Assembly (NCBI RefSeq): GCF_002999335.1
Contig: NW_020312070.1
Span: 303,515-367,514 of the forward strand
Length of the DNA stretch: 64,000 bases
Direction of reading: 5' to 3'
DNA from: Cyclospora cayetanensis
Lineage: Eukaryota > Apicomplexa > Conoidasida > Eucoccidiorida > Eimeriidae
This document shows, piece by piece, positions 1-12,700 of the stretch. The notes below the pieces were generated by a model, which was not told the origin of the DNA, did no database searches, and saw only the letters and a list, made by a program, of their open reading frames with translations. The translations under genes and the position numbers were made by a program. Within the stretch, counting starts at the first letter, position 1; the number at the start of each line of letters is the position of its first letter.

Positions 1-1379
1 GCTTGACCTGTGATTTGTCTTGGGAGTACCTGAGGTGTCACATCAGGTGGTCAAAGGTTGGGCAGCAACTTGGCATTTAGGCCGCCGACCGGTGGAACTT
101 GTACAAATGCTGAATTGCTTGAGGCTTCACAAACAAGCGAGTAGCATTGTCCAAGAACGAAGAGCAGAGTCAGGATGCAGAGCATATGAATGTTAGAGCT
201 GTTTCAATAGGCCATAGCCTACATTCTAAGGTTAACGAGCAATACAATCGGAAAGAGTCCGCGCTCCTACGAGGTCCCTGGCAGCCCCCAACAACACACT
301 TGCTTCTATTATGCGACATTGGTTGAAATGACCCGGAACCGCAAGTGCATGCTAAGCACCAAAGATTTTAAATAAGTGAACTGGGCTTATCAGAAGCATA
401 CTGCTTGGTACACAAAAAAGCAGCATGAGGAGAGCGGAATGCCGCCATGTAACCTGTGGTGCATTAACAAGGGCCGCAGAAGCTAGCGCCTCAATTAAGT
501 ACCTAATACGGGTCTACTCTATGCTGATAAAAATTCACATCAGTTGCCAATGGTGTTACCCTTGCTTGACACTGGATCTGTAAATCAAGGAGACTGCGCC
601 GAAGTGTACTTGGTCTGTCCACACACAAGAGAGACCTCATCAACTCTGGTTCTTCAACAGGCACCGATCAGAGAGGTCGGCGAAGCTAAGGCAACCAATT
701 GCCACTTTTAATTGAAACCGGCTCTTATCATCATGATGTGTTATTGTTATGCTGGATATATGCAACATGGTGTAATCCTATGTGTGCGATGGGTAACCCG
801 GTGGAAGGCGAGCGTGCGGCTACAGCTGCGTGCTGTAATTGGTCAGTGTGCTGGGACGCGCTAGGAAGAAGGATCTGCTGCTTTCCTCGACAACGCTCTT
901 TCCTTCTCTGGAGATGAGAGTAGAGCGGGGGCCCCTAAACGGAAGGCAGAGCCTTCGTGCTGGCCGCTCGAAAGCACTTCAAGAGATGAGGTTCTAAGCA
1001 TAAATCTCCTCTCACTGGCTCTGAAAGTGGTTCTCTATTTGAAGCTCGCATTGGTAGTTTAGTCAAGAGGAAGCAAGCATAAGCAAGTAAAAAGTATGAC
1101 TTCGCAAAATAAATTAAATAATGACGAGCTACCAGCAGGCCGACTACCTAACGCGCGTGTTGTCCGTCGTACTGAGCTTGTCTTCGGGTGTGCCCCAAGC
1201 AATGTTCCACAGTATCGGAAGCCCTCACAGCATAGATAGAGACTTCAGTGGCAGGTTGATGATTTGCTCGGAAAAGGCAAGCTGTGGAAGCTTACTAGTG
1301 CTTTCGGGCAAAACATGTTGTTGGTGTAGGACAATGACGATGGAAGGCTGCAGGTGTCCGTAATTTCAGGCCCTCAACA
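1..1379. other. gene-poor flank, no gene recognised
   Basis: Only short, low-quality reading frames occur here. Given the reverse transcriptase remnant that follows on the plus strand, this stretch could hold decayed gag or protease sequence or a 5' LTR, but I could not recognise either. Confidence 0.4.
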
Positions 1380-3800
1380 AGACCACTATGAAGCAGAATT
1401 TCCCAAGGCCTCATATTGAAAAATTCTCTGACAAAGTACACTGCTTATCGTTTGACTATTGACTTCATAAACGCCGTCTTACAAATTGCTGTTCACCCAG
1501 ATGGCACGCGCAAAGTGGCATTCCGTGCTAGCACTCGCAAACTCGAGTGTATGTGTATACCTTTCGAACTTGATACCGCCAGAGCTGAACTACAGCACGT
1601 AAACAGGCAATTTTCATGGGCTTTTTGAGTGGGGGATATATGCTGTCTACACTAAAGAAGTCTCAGTATTTACCCAAAACTTTGAAGATCATCTACACCA
1701 ACTACGGCGTGCGCTTCAACTGTTACGCGACAGGCAGTGGTATTGTGAAAAAACGCGAATGCTCGTTTTTCATATAAAATGTCGCGGTTGCTATCAATCG
1801 CCCTGTATGGGCTGCAGAGATTGAGCCAGATCTGGCAAGCATTGGAGCAGTCAAGGCGTGGCCTATACCCCTAGGCAGCCTCAGGGACATTACAAAATTC
1901 TATGGCTTGCATCTTGCCACCAAAATTCTGTTCCTGTAGCTGCTCAGAATGCTGCTCCTCTAATCGAACCTCTTCGAATAACGCAAAGTGGTGCCTGGAT
2001 AGATGAAGCTTTTCCATTGCACGGACGCCTATCAGCTGCCCCACAAATCTTCCAGCACTTACAGTGCTCAATTTCGAGGGTAATTTTTTCCCAACAGTCC
2101 ATGTTAGTGATGCTCAGGCCAGTGCTATTCTCTACCCAACGACCACAAGCTTCCCTAAACACCAGATTATTGCATGTTGTTCTCATCATTTCACCGAAAG
2201 CGGGCGGCGGTCTCTCTTGCGGGAACTGAAACACTATGCGATTAAGGTAGGGGGTGAACGTTTCCGACAGCACTGACGCAGCGTCATTTCATTATCTAGA
2301 AAGGCCATCAGTCTGCATGTATCTTGCGTAAAATTTTAGGCGCTTGATCACCCTGCAGCTGCATCAACGCTCTTTCACGGCGCCCCAGCTGTTCATAATC
2401 ATGCAGCGTAGCCGCTCTTGTCTGTAATGTTTCACGGTTGCTGTCGAAATTGCATGAGACTTATCCTCTAACACCTACGCCTCCGCGGTCATCGCTACCA
2501 TTTAGGGTGGCAAAGGGTGATCCGCTACCAACTACGGCATTGGAGATAGTCTACTGTGGCTTGAAACAGAGCGCACACTATGTCGCTCGCACAATCTGAT
2601 TTCTCTTCGAGATGCCGGTTGGAAAAAAGCACATAATCTCGCTTTTTCGGGACATGATGTAGTTTAACGTACAGTGTAAAAGCTCTCATAGCAAGCATTG
2701 GACCCTGAGGGGCGCCCTCCGAAAGGGTAGTAAACACTCTGATGCCCAGTCCTTGCAGCTGAAGACCAGCAAACCTGCTAGACTCGACCTTTCGCACATA
2801 CTTCTGAATCCTAGAACTTGGACTGATCTTCCTATAGAAACATTCTTGGACTGCCGGAATTCATGTGTGAGGTAAGCATATACGTCGCTGTTTATAGACC
2901 GCGCAAACTTATTCGCTTCATCCTTTTCCCCAGCCCTGCCACGGCTCGACAAGTCGTTCAATTACTTTAGCTCATGTTCCTAACAGTAGTGCACAGTACT
3001 ACAATAGCATGAGCTTGTCAATGAGGGCCCAAGCTTAAAAAGAGGAAAAGCATGAGTGGAAAAGCGTCGAAAGGAAAAGTGGCCAGACGAATATCTAATA
3101 GAATCTTGGAGACAAGTTCGATATGCAGCCAATGACCAAATGCGGCTGTGCAGGTGGAAAAAAGACAGAGGAGTATGTTTGAGAGTCAGTCTATTCAACT
3201 GAGGTTTTTGAAAGCGCATTTTGTTGAAAGGATGGATTTTCATTCATTAGACTTAATATAGTGTTTGATTGAATAGTGATCTCTACACATCGCCCGCAGG
3301 TCGTTGCTTTTAGCCCACCAGCATACGTGCGCTCTAGGAAGCTGCCAGGATTTCCTAGGATTATCATTCTAAAGAGAAGTGCACTGTTCGCTATTGCGTT
3401 CTGGCATGTCTTTGATGCCCGGCTACAAACTTTATTCTAATTTGACCTCTACGGGTCATTCTTAGGCAGGTGGACAAGGAGAGAAGACCAATGGCGCTCA
3501 ACTCATTTTTTGGACTCTGAGCTCACAAAGAACCAGTTGATTGAATGAGCTGCTCCTTGTTCTGAGCGCACGTATAACACAGCAGTAAGCTTCCCGACCC
3601 TTTGTTCTCCATCATACCTAGCTTACACTGAGAAGCATCTCATCGATCCATGCCTGGACCTGATGGTCCTAGGTCAGTAACCACCGCCTAGCAACGGAGA
3701 GCGTCAAAGAACTGCTGGTTAAAGCATGTGATTTTATGCACAAAGCTTTGAAAAATTAGCAAAAGAGAATGATAAGTGGCCGTTGACTGTGCGTTTAGGC
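1380..3800 (+). mobile_element. degenerate Ty3/gypsy-type retroelement (pol remnant)
   Basis: Fragments of a pol polyprotein lie in order on the plus strand but shift frame and carry stops. Around 1416-1628 there is a reverse transcriptase palm segment (a motif of the type IAVHPDGTRKVAF followed by a degenerate PFEL where PFGL is usual). At about 1640-2050 come the thumb and connection segments, including VKAWPIPLGSLRDITKFYGL in a shifted frame. At about 2055-2260 there is an RNase H-like stretch (FEGNFFPTVHVSDAQASAIL). At 3339-3440 an integrase-core-like stretch reads LPGFPRIIILKRSALFAIAF, where an Asp normally precedes the Arg. At about 3700-3785 is a helix resembling the post-core integrase region. 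The order RT, RNase H, integrase is that of gypsy-type elements. The copy cannot be functional. LTRs were not delimited. Confidence 0.8.
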
Positions 3801-5489
3801 CTGAAGATCTGCTCTTGGCGAACGGGCGCAGCATAATGTGATCAGACGATGAAGCTCACGACCAAGTAGCTAGGATCATTGGTCATCATGTCAAGAACCA
3901 CTGTTGCTTTTGCTGTATCGACTTCGTTAGAAGTTGGAGGTGCCGTAGAGCTATCAGTATTGGCCCTCTAAAGAAGTGTCGAATTTCCCCAAGTGTTTGC
4001 GGACGATGCAGCGAGGGCAGGAGACATGCATTGAGGCGAAGGACTCCCAGGAAGCCCCAGAAATGCTGGGTTCATGGATGGTGAGGGCTAAGGTATATCG
4101 GACGAAAAATCCTGGTATAATGGTGTGAGGGACGCCAACGTTAATGGCTGACGGAGGAGTTTTCGGGGCCGTCGTTTTCTTTCGGGGGATTTGTGGCTTT
4201 TTGGCTAACTGCAATGGGCATCATGGACAGTACCTCTCGCATCGAATGAGGATACCCATTCCACAGTATAAATAGTTCCTGGTCACTAGTTCCAAGGTGC
4301 TCTCTACACTGTGACTCATGACGAGGCACTCTTGGGTAAGTTGTCTCGAGATTTTTCCTTATTCATTTTAGGGGGGACTCGAAGTCCACTGTGCTGCATG
4401 CGCCAGCTGTTGTGGCATGCCCAGCCTACTCTTTGAGGTGGCCTCGCTGGACAAGTGTATACCTTGATTTTCTCTACAAATTTATCTCTCTTCTTTTCTC
4501 TCATAGTAGGAGGCTCGCACATTTCAGCGCTGCGACAGGTATGATACGTTGCGTCACTGCGATCTTAGTACTTTGATTCCTGGTTCTTTGGTGGCTGAAT
4601 TGTGTGTCGTCTTTTGCTTCCACCTTTCATTACTAGCCAAAGCTTACTTCCTTTCTCATCGGCACTGGCATTTTGCGTTTTTGCCTGCTTGGGGACTGGT
4701 AATAGGGCTGGGACTTTTCGTTTGCCATGCATACAGATGGTCTCGACGTATAGATATGAAAGTTGACAGAGTGTGCTCGAAATGTGGGAGGAAAATGCAG
4801 CGTGGCATAGCTACACCCAGCTAGTTTCAAAGATACTGGAAAAGTTTTGCTAAGAATTGTTTAAAAATCGACTAATTGGACAGTCCGTTGGTATATCCTA
4901 TTTAGTGCCAAGTACGGAAAGCTCGATACAGGAGGGCGTAATTGTGTGAGCTTGTGTGCTGGATATTGTGCACAGCGCTTCTGAATGAGCGGGGTTTTTG
5001 GAGTGGGCCGTTACGGCGCCCTTGCTGTCCACTTTCCCTCATATCGGGAATCCAAATGAGCGTGGGCAGGAAAAAAGGGGAGGTTTCTTTCAAAACACGC
5101 AATAAATTTTTACTAAGTTTGAATTGAGTCTGGATTTAAGAGTCTCCGTAGGAGACCTTAGGTGCGGTCTTACAAGTGGAAGAGAAGTGTAAATGTGTAG
5201 TTTAGGATGCCACCTATACGCGGCAGTGCATGAGTGGAGTAGCGACAGCATGGAACCATTTGACGTTTTCAACTGTTATGTTCCATCTAGGGGCACCAAA
5301 GAGGAGACATTTTTAGTCTCAAACCGAGTGCAGCAGATTACAGTAAGTTTATATGTGTTCCTCCCAGAACGGTTCATTCTACTCCTGGGCCCAATGAGCT
5401 CCAGCAGGAAGTGAGGAAGAAAAGCTAGCAAGCGTTTTGCCTTATTTAGGGGGAATTCGAAAAATTCGAATCCATTTAATAGCTGGCTA
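3801..5489. other. intergenic, possible retroelement 3' remnant
   Basis: No convincing gene is seen. The stretch follows the integrase remnant and may contain its untranslated tail or LTR. A clear boundary pair was not found. Confidence 0.3.
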
Positions 5490-5890
5490 ACCCTTGTTTA
5501 ATCACTTTCTACTACTTCATAAATGATAAAACGAAGAACTATTTTATTGTTAACTAATCGGTTTGCCTGTCCGTACAACTTGTTTATTCCAGAATAATAT
5601 AGGCTCGATACAATAAGATGCAATGTTGTATGCTCGTGCACGATGATATGCGAAACTAGCTGTGAATGCTTGGAGTACACAGAGGATGCAGCTAAGTACG
5701 CCCTGGCACTCCATCTCCCCTCGCATCAGGAACTTTGGGGGGAGAAGTCACAAAAAAGGAGGAAAGGGACCACTTTTGAAAGGCAAAGTATTTTTATCAG
5801 GCGTATATTGGATCTGGAGTTAATTGTCTGCATACGGAAACGGTCACATGGAGCTTTATTCTGTTGCACAGGGCAGCTATGAGGCCAGAA
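5490..5890. repeat. LTR-like dispersed repeat, copy 1
   Basis: The segment around 5640-5720 (a core reading tgaatgcttggagtacacag with flanks) recurs in diverged form around 27745-27810 in the same orientation, and in reverse complement around 59235-59275 and 62870-62920. Several hundred bases around each copy look related but are heavily diverged. Copy 2 sits just outside the gag end of the minus-strand retroelement, which suggests an LTR. This copy would then be a solo or orphan LTR. Confidence 0.5.
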
Positions 5891-7260
5891 GTAAAAAATA
5901 TTCATTCTCATACTACTGCACTAGCCCATGGCCTTAGCAGACTGCATATAAAAATAACCCAGGCAATCGGTCAAACCTTAATCAATTCTTAGGTGGGCAT
6001 AGCTAGTGCCATAGAATGGATAGCAATAACTAGAAGTGCGGTATTTTGACTGAGGATGTCGCGGCAGTGCAGAACGGCGATATGCTCAACAAGAACAGGG
6101 TTTGCCAAAAAGACTTCTGCAGTAGAGATAGATCTAAACGCCTGCAGAGACGGGGCGCCAATGAGGCATCTGAGAGCTCCGACCAGCCCAGTGACATCAA
6201 TCCATCGCTTCCTAGATTATTATTTTATCAGGACGATGCAACGAATGGCTTTGTACTTGAAGACGATTCAATATACGAAGCCAAAGTCGGATAGCTATAT
6301 CTCACTTTTATGTAAGATGTGAACTGTAACTCCACTTCGTCTAGTACACCCAAAGAAACACTGATGTTTGTTTTGCTTAATTTCTCTCCAGCGGCATGGA
6401 TATCTGTGTTTAACAGGAGAGCTTAGTTGCTCATATTATCGAGAATGCATAATGGCGGTGCGAAAGGAGCAAAAAAATGGAAAGTGCACGCAATCGGATT
6501 TCCGGCCACCCCGAGGCTCGATCGCCTGGGGGGCCTGGAGTGGCCCTGCTCCTGGCCTCTTCGAATATGCTTTGCGCGACTGTTATTGTGGCTTGTGCCA
6601 AAATCTTATTAGAAGCGTCTGTTTGCTTTTCTGGTGCCTCACAGTCTTACTGTTCCCGCATGTCCCCTGTCTTTGCGTTGATCCTCACAGCCTGTTGCAC
6701 TCGACCTGGAGTTGAGGCCTGAAAGGCGGCAGCACAGAGGATAGCTAATCTCCCTTCTTCCACGCGCAGGCTCGTTTATCCTATATGCAGGATCTGGGGT
6801 GTTGACAGTACAATCAGTGGCAAGCACCGGCTTTGCGATTCCAGCCTCCCAACCGTAACCGCGTTGATCTTATTCAGGCTATTTGAGGATTGAAACCAGC
6901 ACACCACCTTTCGCCCCCTCACAGAGTTACTTATGTCAGTTCCATCTCCTTCTCCCCCCTCTCCAGGCCCCTTTTGGTCTGAGTGTAGTCCTTTCCCTCG
7001 AATTCTCCTGCGCTGAACGTGCACTCCCGCAACTAGCGTCGGTTGGAAACGACGTGAATTTGCCGCATTACGAAGCAACGCAGCTGCAGCGGTATCGGTA
7101 CCGCTGCTGCCGCAGCATTGCTGACGATTCTTCTTCAGCTGGGCTCCTGGGTATCCGGTTGGACAGAAGGAAGACGGTTAATGGGGCTCGGTAGAGAGCA
7201 GAGCAAGCGGGCCACCGCATCAGGATCAGAAAGAGGGGGAGAGCAAAGGGCAAGACGATA
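5891..7260. other. upstream region of the RING gene
   Basis: Only weak open frames are present. A pyrimidine-rich stretch and a moderately long plus-strand frame at 6883-7194 may be 5' untranslated sequence or an unrecognised 5' exon of the following gene. I have no homology evidence for coding. Confidence 0.3.
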
Positions 7261-8445
7261 ATGCTGGAGAGGCTTTTGAGGTTCTGGGGCCTGCCCCTTT
7301 GGACTGTGTGCCCCGGGGCAGAGCCGCACCTACGGCGTCGGTATCTGACATTCTCCTGTCCTTCCCCAGGGATGTGCTGGTTGCCTCTTCCTCAAGGGGT
7401 CTTGGGTTTGAGGCTGCTTTTAGACGCTTTATTTTATTGGAAGATAGGCTGGATCATTTTTGGTTTGGTGATAACCACTGCGCACCTCTGCGTACTATGT
7501 TATTCAGCACTGTACGACGAGCTTAAGACGACCCGTTACTTCCCACTCCTCGTGATGATGTGCACCCTTGGTTTCATTCGTCTCATATGTTGCTGCATCA
7601 TTTTTGAGCGCATAAGAGACCTGCGAGTAGTGTGGTGGTCCCGACCAGTGGTGGGGGAAGTTATGCAACTCTTGAAGTGTGCTTGTTGGCAGGTGGAACG
7701 TATGGCTTCGTGTGCATCTTCTTGCGTCATGTTTGCCGCTCTGCATGTTATGTACACTGAGGGCAGCTGCACTAGCACCGCTCCTTTCCTGTGTCGTTAT
7801 ATGTCAGTAATAATCCTTTGCTTCCTCTCCCTCCTCGGGCCGAACGTGGTAGTGTTGCTAGGCACCATCGCGGCCTTTATCTGCGTCTGCTGCACCACGG
7901 AGGCGCAGCTGGCAGTACTCTTTGTTAATGAACCGATTGCGAACTACAGCCTTCCCTCTCGTATACTCCACAAGCTCAAAGAAAAAACGTGGTCTCAGCT
8001 GCAGTGCGCATACACCACATTGTCAATCATGTCTGCCCCGTATCCTGGGGTGTTGGACTCGGCTATTTGCTCTATCTGCCTATGTGAATACCGGTCAGAA
8101 GATCTGATCCGCATCCTTCCGTGTGGCCACCTATTTCATTCTGTGTGTATCACTAGGTGGTTCCGATCACGTGCTTCTTGCCCCTTGCGGTGTCACCTCA
8201 ACTTCTGTACCGGCGAAATCGAGATATCTAGACGGACTGATATAGAGGCGCAGCAGGAGTGGGCATTAGAGTCAAGTGAAGAGCAGGAGCGGCTTTCTTC
8301 GTCCTACTACGTGCCCCAGGTATCGGAAGAGAGAGGAGCAACGACTCCCTCGGAAGAACAGGAAGATCAGCAGGCAGAAGGCACAGCAGGACATGCTGAG
8401 CAGGAGCATCACTTTAGTGCAGTGGATAGCAGATACCCGGTTTAA
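7261..8445 (+). CDS. multi-pass membrane RING-H2-type E3 ubiquitin ligase (putative)
   Basis: This is a single open frame of 394 residues. The N-terminal two thirds hold about four hydrophobic segments (roughly residues 48-80, 95-117, 148-166 and 180-215). A RING finger follows at about residues 270-312: C-X2-C, then a C-X-H-X2-H-X2-C core (motif [16 protein letters not shown]). The final ligand pair is CPLRC, that is C-X3-C, where RING-H2 domains normally have C-X2-C, so zinc binding at the second site may be altered. After the RING comes an acidic Gln/Glu-rich tail ([22 protein letters not shown]). Membrane RING proteins of this layout typically ubiquitinate proteins at the ER or endosomal surface; that role is inferred. 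A good 3' splice site (tccttccccag) at about 7360-7370 lies inside the frame, so the first residues could belong to a different first exon. The start chosen is the first ATG of the open frame. Confidence 0.7.
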   Translation: MLERLLRFWGLPLWTVCPGAEPHLRRRYLTFSCPSPGMCWLPLPQGVLGLRLLLDALFYWKIGWIIFGLVITTAHLCVLCYSALYDELKTTRYFPLLVMMCTLGFIRLICCCIIFERIRDLRVVWWSRPVVGEVMQLLKCACWQVERMASCASSCVMFAALHVMYTEGSCTSTAPFLCRYMSVIILCFLSLLGPNVVVLLGTIAAFICVCCTTEAQLAVLFVNEPIANYSLPSRILHKLKEKTWSQLQCAYTTLSIMSAPYPGVLDSAICSICLCEYRSEDLIRILPCGHLFHSVCITRWFRSRASCPLRCHLNFCTGEIEISRRTDIEAQQEWALESSEEQERLSSSYYVPQVSEERGATTPSEEQEDQQAEGTAGHAEQEHHFSAVDSRYPV

Positions 8446-9718
8446 CCGAACAGGGTTGTGGTTAAATGGTGGAGTCGCGTATGGGGGTGTTTTGCAAAGC
8501 ATGTGATCAAACCGGTCACACTAGTTTTGCCTTCCCCTTCATGGATAGGCAATATTGAGGTCGGTCAGATTGCCAGCAAGAGCCTTCTCAGCAATTTTGA
8601 AAAGGCCGCTTTGGCTAGCCGCAGCAACTTCAAACGACTTGCCTAGAGTGAAAGGAGCAAAAGCTTCTATCGAAACTCAACTTGTTCTGTTAAAATGCAT
8701 GCCTCAGCACCCGCACCAACACACGGGCCATAGGTGGCCTGCTGAAGGAAGACTGGAGAATAGTTTTTCTTTTCTGATCATTTCGGTCGCAGTCACATGA
8801 ATTCCAATTGCATCTTCTGTCGCTATGGGATCTGGTTTGCTCTAGGGCTATGAGAATTGATGGTCGGGTGTTACTAGTGCGGATTACTGAATCCGTGACC
8901 CCCCCGAACAGTCAATAGTCATTCTGGGTCTCGTTTCCTGGAATGCTAAATTCCTTGAGCTTTGTACAATCGGGTTGTGTTGCCCCAGCACGTAAGCCGG
9001 ATTTTCGCTCCTGAATGTGGCCGCAGCAGTTGGTTGCTGCCGTACCTGCAGGATGCCCGAATTTAGGTGGCTTTGGTCTCTACGTAGTGCGGCAGCATTC
9101 AATGCGTACACGAACTGGCGGTTGGCAGATTCTAACACACAATATTCGTCCAGTACAGCCAACAAACACCAACGCATCCTAGGCCCATGAGCAGTGCGAA
9201 AGAAAGAAAACGAATCCGTTTCCTGGATGTGCACTGCCGAGCTCGTAGAGCATGGTAGTCTTGCGCCCAATTATTGACAGACGGTCACCCGGAGACTGTG
9301 CTCGTGCCTCATAGCTGCACATGCACTTATTGATGCCAGTTCTTTTATATAGTAAAGCTCGACTTGCTTCTCCACCGCTAGAGGTGTGTCGCTTTACACC
9401 AGAACGACGCAAGGAAAACGTACATAGTCCTGCCACCCCTTTAAGGCGTTCGGTGGTGGTGGCAGTAACCTCTCCATCGAGACTTCATATACGCATCTAC
9501 TATAGATTGCTGCATACAGTATTCCCAGACCACCCAGAGTTTCCGTTGCTGGCAAATATCGCCATATGGCCCACACACCTAAACAGAAATCGAGTTTAAA
9601 CCACATTAGTTAGCTCCTTCGCCGGCCGGCTGGACTTAGGAGATGGCACATGTGCATGTGCCACCTCCTAAAGAAACGAATATATCAAGTGGTTTACATT
9701 AATAATTTTCACTCCAAG
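8446..9718. other. intergenic between RING gene and ALDH-like gene
   Basis: This is the convergent 3' ends of the RING gene (+) and the ALDH-like gene (-). The minus-strand frame at 8884-9270 has no recognisable motif. A hairpin-forming inverted repeat lies at 9636-9671, just downstream of the ALDH stop. Confidence 0.4.
9636..9671. repeat. imperfect inverted repeat (16-bp arms, 4-nt centre)
   Basis: Arms at 9636-9651 and 9656-9671 are complementary with one mismatch (a G-T pair in RNA), separated by gtgc. It lies about 50 bases beyond the stop codon of the minus-strand ALDH-like gene, so it could fold in that gene's 3' UTR. Confidence 0.75.
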
Positions 9719-12700
9719 TTACAAATTGGCCGCGAATGCAGAAGCTATCTTCGTCAAACCACCGGCGAAACTCCACCAGCTCTGCGAGCTTCTCCGTTGA
9801 AAAGTAGCATGACTAATGCGCCGCCATAGCTTTGCCATTCGTTTAGCACTTGAACTGTTTGGAGCTGTCAGGATCTGAGGAGGAAAAAAATATATTAAGG
9901 AAGAGTAGAGAACAGACATTCACAACCAAGGGAAGGCCAATGCTAGTAGCCACGAACTACAGTCCAGGTAGTGCCTCGCAGAGGCACACTGCCCAAGCAC
10001 AAGTCTTCTCAGTGAACAGCTATTGCGGATGCACCCTGTAGCAAAGACCCTAGTCTCCTGTGAGTGCGTATACAGCTTACCATGTGAGTAAAGTTTAAAA
10101 TAGGTGCGCGGACGACCGACTTAACCGGCCTCTTGAAGCCAAAGCAGTTTCCAATCTAACAGAAAACAAATGCCACAATTATGAATGGGCCACTGGGTGG
10201 TAACAGGCTCTAACACAGATACAGAATGTCAGTATACTTCGGGCACAGTATGATGAATGCCGTACAAATCCTATTCCAGAGTTCAGGTTGTATATGTTAG
10301 AACCTGGGCGACCCCCCCATATTAACGACGGAAATGCAATGCTGAGCTTGCTGTCCGTGTTGATATGTACAGCACCGTATTCCAGGTCCGCTATTGCCTG
10401 TTCAACAGCCTGCAAGAACACGCAGCGCCATAGCCCAGAGTTCCCAAGAAGCTCCTCACAGAAAACTGTTCGTGCTGGCATACTAGACAACAATTGGTTT
10501 GGGGTCTAGAAGGCACCCGTTGCCAGCAACCTTTCCGCTAAAGAACATTCAAATATTTTTATCTTAGCCATGCATTATTCTGCAGGAAGAGAACGTGCAG
10601 TCGATGGTGGGGAATGAATAGGTTTCTTGAGGCGGGCGACATGCCTACTGTCCAATAAAAACATCTTTAGAAGTCGAGTAAATACAAACCTAGAAATCGA
10701 TGCAGACTGCGGTATAATTAGTAATCCGAGCATTTGGTAGCCCTCGAAAACATTGAAACCAGAAGAATGATGGATTAGGAACACTTGTTCGAAATTTTAG
10801 AAGCAAGAAACCCGGAAACAGCTTACCTGTTCCTCTTTTGGTGTAATAGGCTTCACTGAGACGCTGACAGAAAGACCACCGTGCACTTTTTCATTGGCAT
10901 ATTTAACTGCAACGGGAAGGAACGCTTCAATGGTCCCGTCCGTATCCAGTTGCACTTCACCGCAGCACGGAGAGAAGGTTTCCTGAATGAGCAAGAAGTC
11001 GGGAATGCGGATAGAGGAATCGATAGGAATGGGAGGATCCCATAAAAGACTGTCAAGGAGGCATTACTGTAGACAAAAAGAATTACATTCTGCACATGAA
11101 CCTGTGCTCTCTGTTTCAGATAGATTCAAGGGAAGTTGCTGCCCATACTTCCAAGTAACGCTTCTCAAGGCTAACCTGCTGGGTGAAGAAACAATCCTCA
11201 GGAAGGTCAGTGGCGAAAATAATACACTTTATGTCTGTATCTTTTGAAAGAGGGCATTGAACTTGAATCTCGAAATCCTCCGGTTTCCTTCCCAATTCCA
11301 TAAGTTGTCGCTTGGTTGACCTAAAGACGCAAATGACAAAACTTAAATTTTAAACCCTCAACCCGAATCTTCTTCGACCTGAGTCTCGCTGCACATGTAG
11401 GCGTGTGGCAAAAAGGAACATCTGCAGCAACGATTTCTTGGTAGTAAGCACATTTAAACCGTCGATCCAAAAACGCCTTTCCGCTTCGCTCAATCATTTT
11501 ACTGCACCTTCCCAAAATGCAATGCTGAGGCAGAAGGGAACACGGATATAGAACGTTATGCCAACTAAAGAGTGGTCCAAGGTCGGTGCTCTCATGCCAC
11601 TGACTCCATCCGTGCAACAAAGTCCGGGTAGTAACACCCAACGTAGTTGATCTCGTTAATGCACATCTGAATCAGCTGCAAGAACTCTTTCCTGCGCAGA
11701 GAGAGAGAGAATCTGGCATATTATATACCTTGTGGGCCCACTTGAATCTGGTCAAGCCTCAGTCGCCGTACAACCAGGACAGACGTAGTGAAGAAGTAAC
11801 AGTACAATTCAAGGTGTATGGACAACCATCCGATACTGTAGTTCAGGACAGATAGTGCCAAATGAACATTAAAAGATCCTCTAGTGGTACAGCTCCTGAA
11901 ATATCAAGAAAACAGCCTCGAAACTTACATGCGCCACCCAGGGGCATGCGATATCGCATTTAACATGCAACGTCTTTACGGTATTCATCATCTGTGTTGC
12001 AAAAGTAGCTTGCCTCTGAGGCCAATTCTTGCAGGTTACGAGGACTTGCGGATGCGCGCAGATATGGGCTCCGTTAAAACTCATAGCGGCAGCGATCGCC
12101 TGAGTGATCACTTGCGCAAATAAAAATTTTCGGATTATTTCACTGCGCTAGAGGGTACACGTGATCACTTCTGCTTTTATGCGTTGACGCCCCAGAAGAT
12201 CTGCCGAATGTCCCACTTCATATATAAGAAGTAGCGTGCAAAAAAGTAAACTGCTTGACTTTGAAGGACAAATTTCGAAGGACAGATGGAAAGTGTCACA
12301 GATGTATCAGGAAGCATAAGCTTACGGAAGCATGCCACTTTAGCTGCCTCTGCGACCTACTCAGACAATGCAGCATAGTACATCACATTCGAACGGCTAT
12401 CCTCCCTACTGTCTAGATCATAGACCCTTGGCCCTCAGTGAAAGCATCAGCATCCCAATATCCCCTAGCCAACTGAGTGCAGTGATATAGCATGCACAAA
12501 ATGAAAGCCTCAGTGTGGTGTGGCTTGCCATTTGCCTGGGCAGATAATCCATGGCGTGCAGTTCCCCAGTTCCACAGTCATATCCTTATTGAGCAGTGGC
12601 TCTGCTGGGGAGGAAGGGGGTGTAGGGGAGCCCCAAAGGATAGTATAGGCAGTGGCCGCTGACCCTGCGCACAAACAAGCACATGCCCCCGCGAAAGTGC

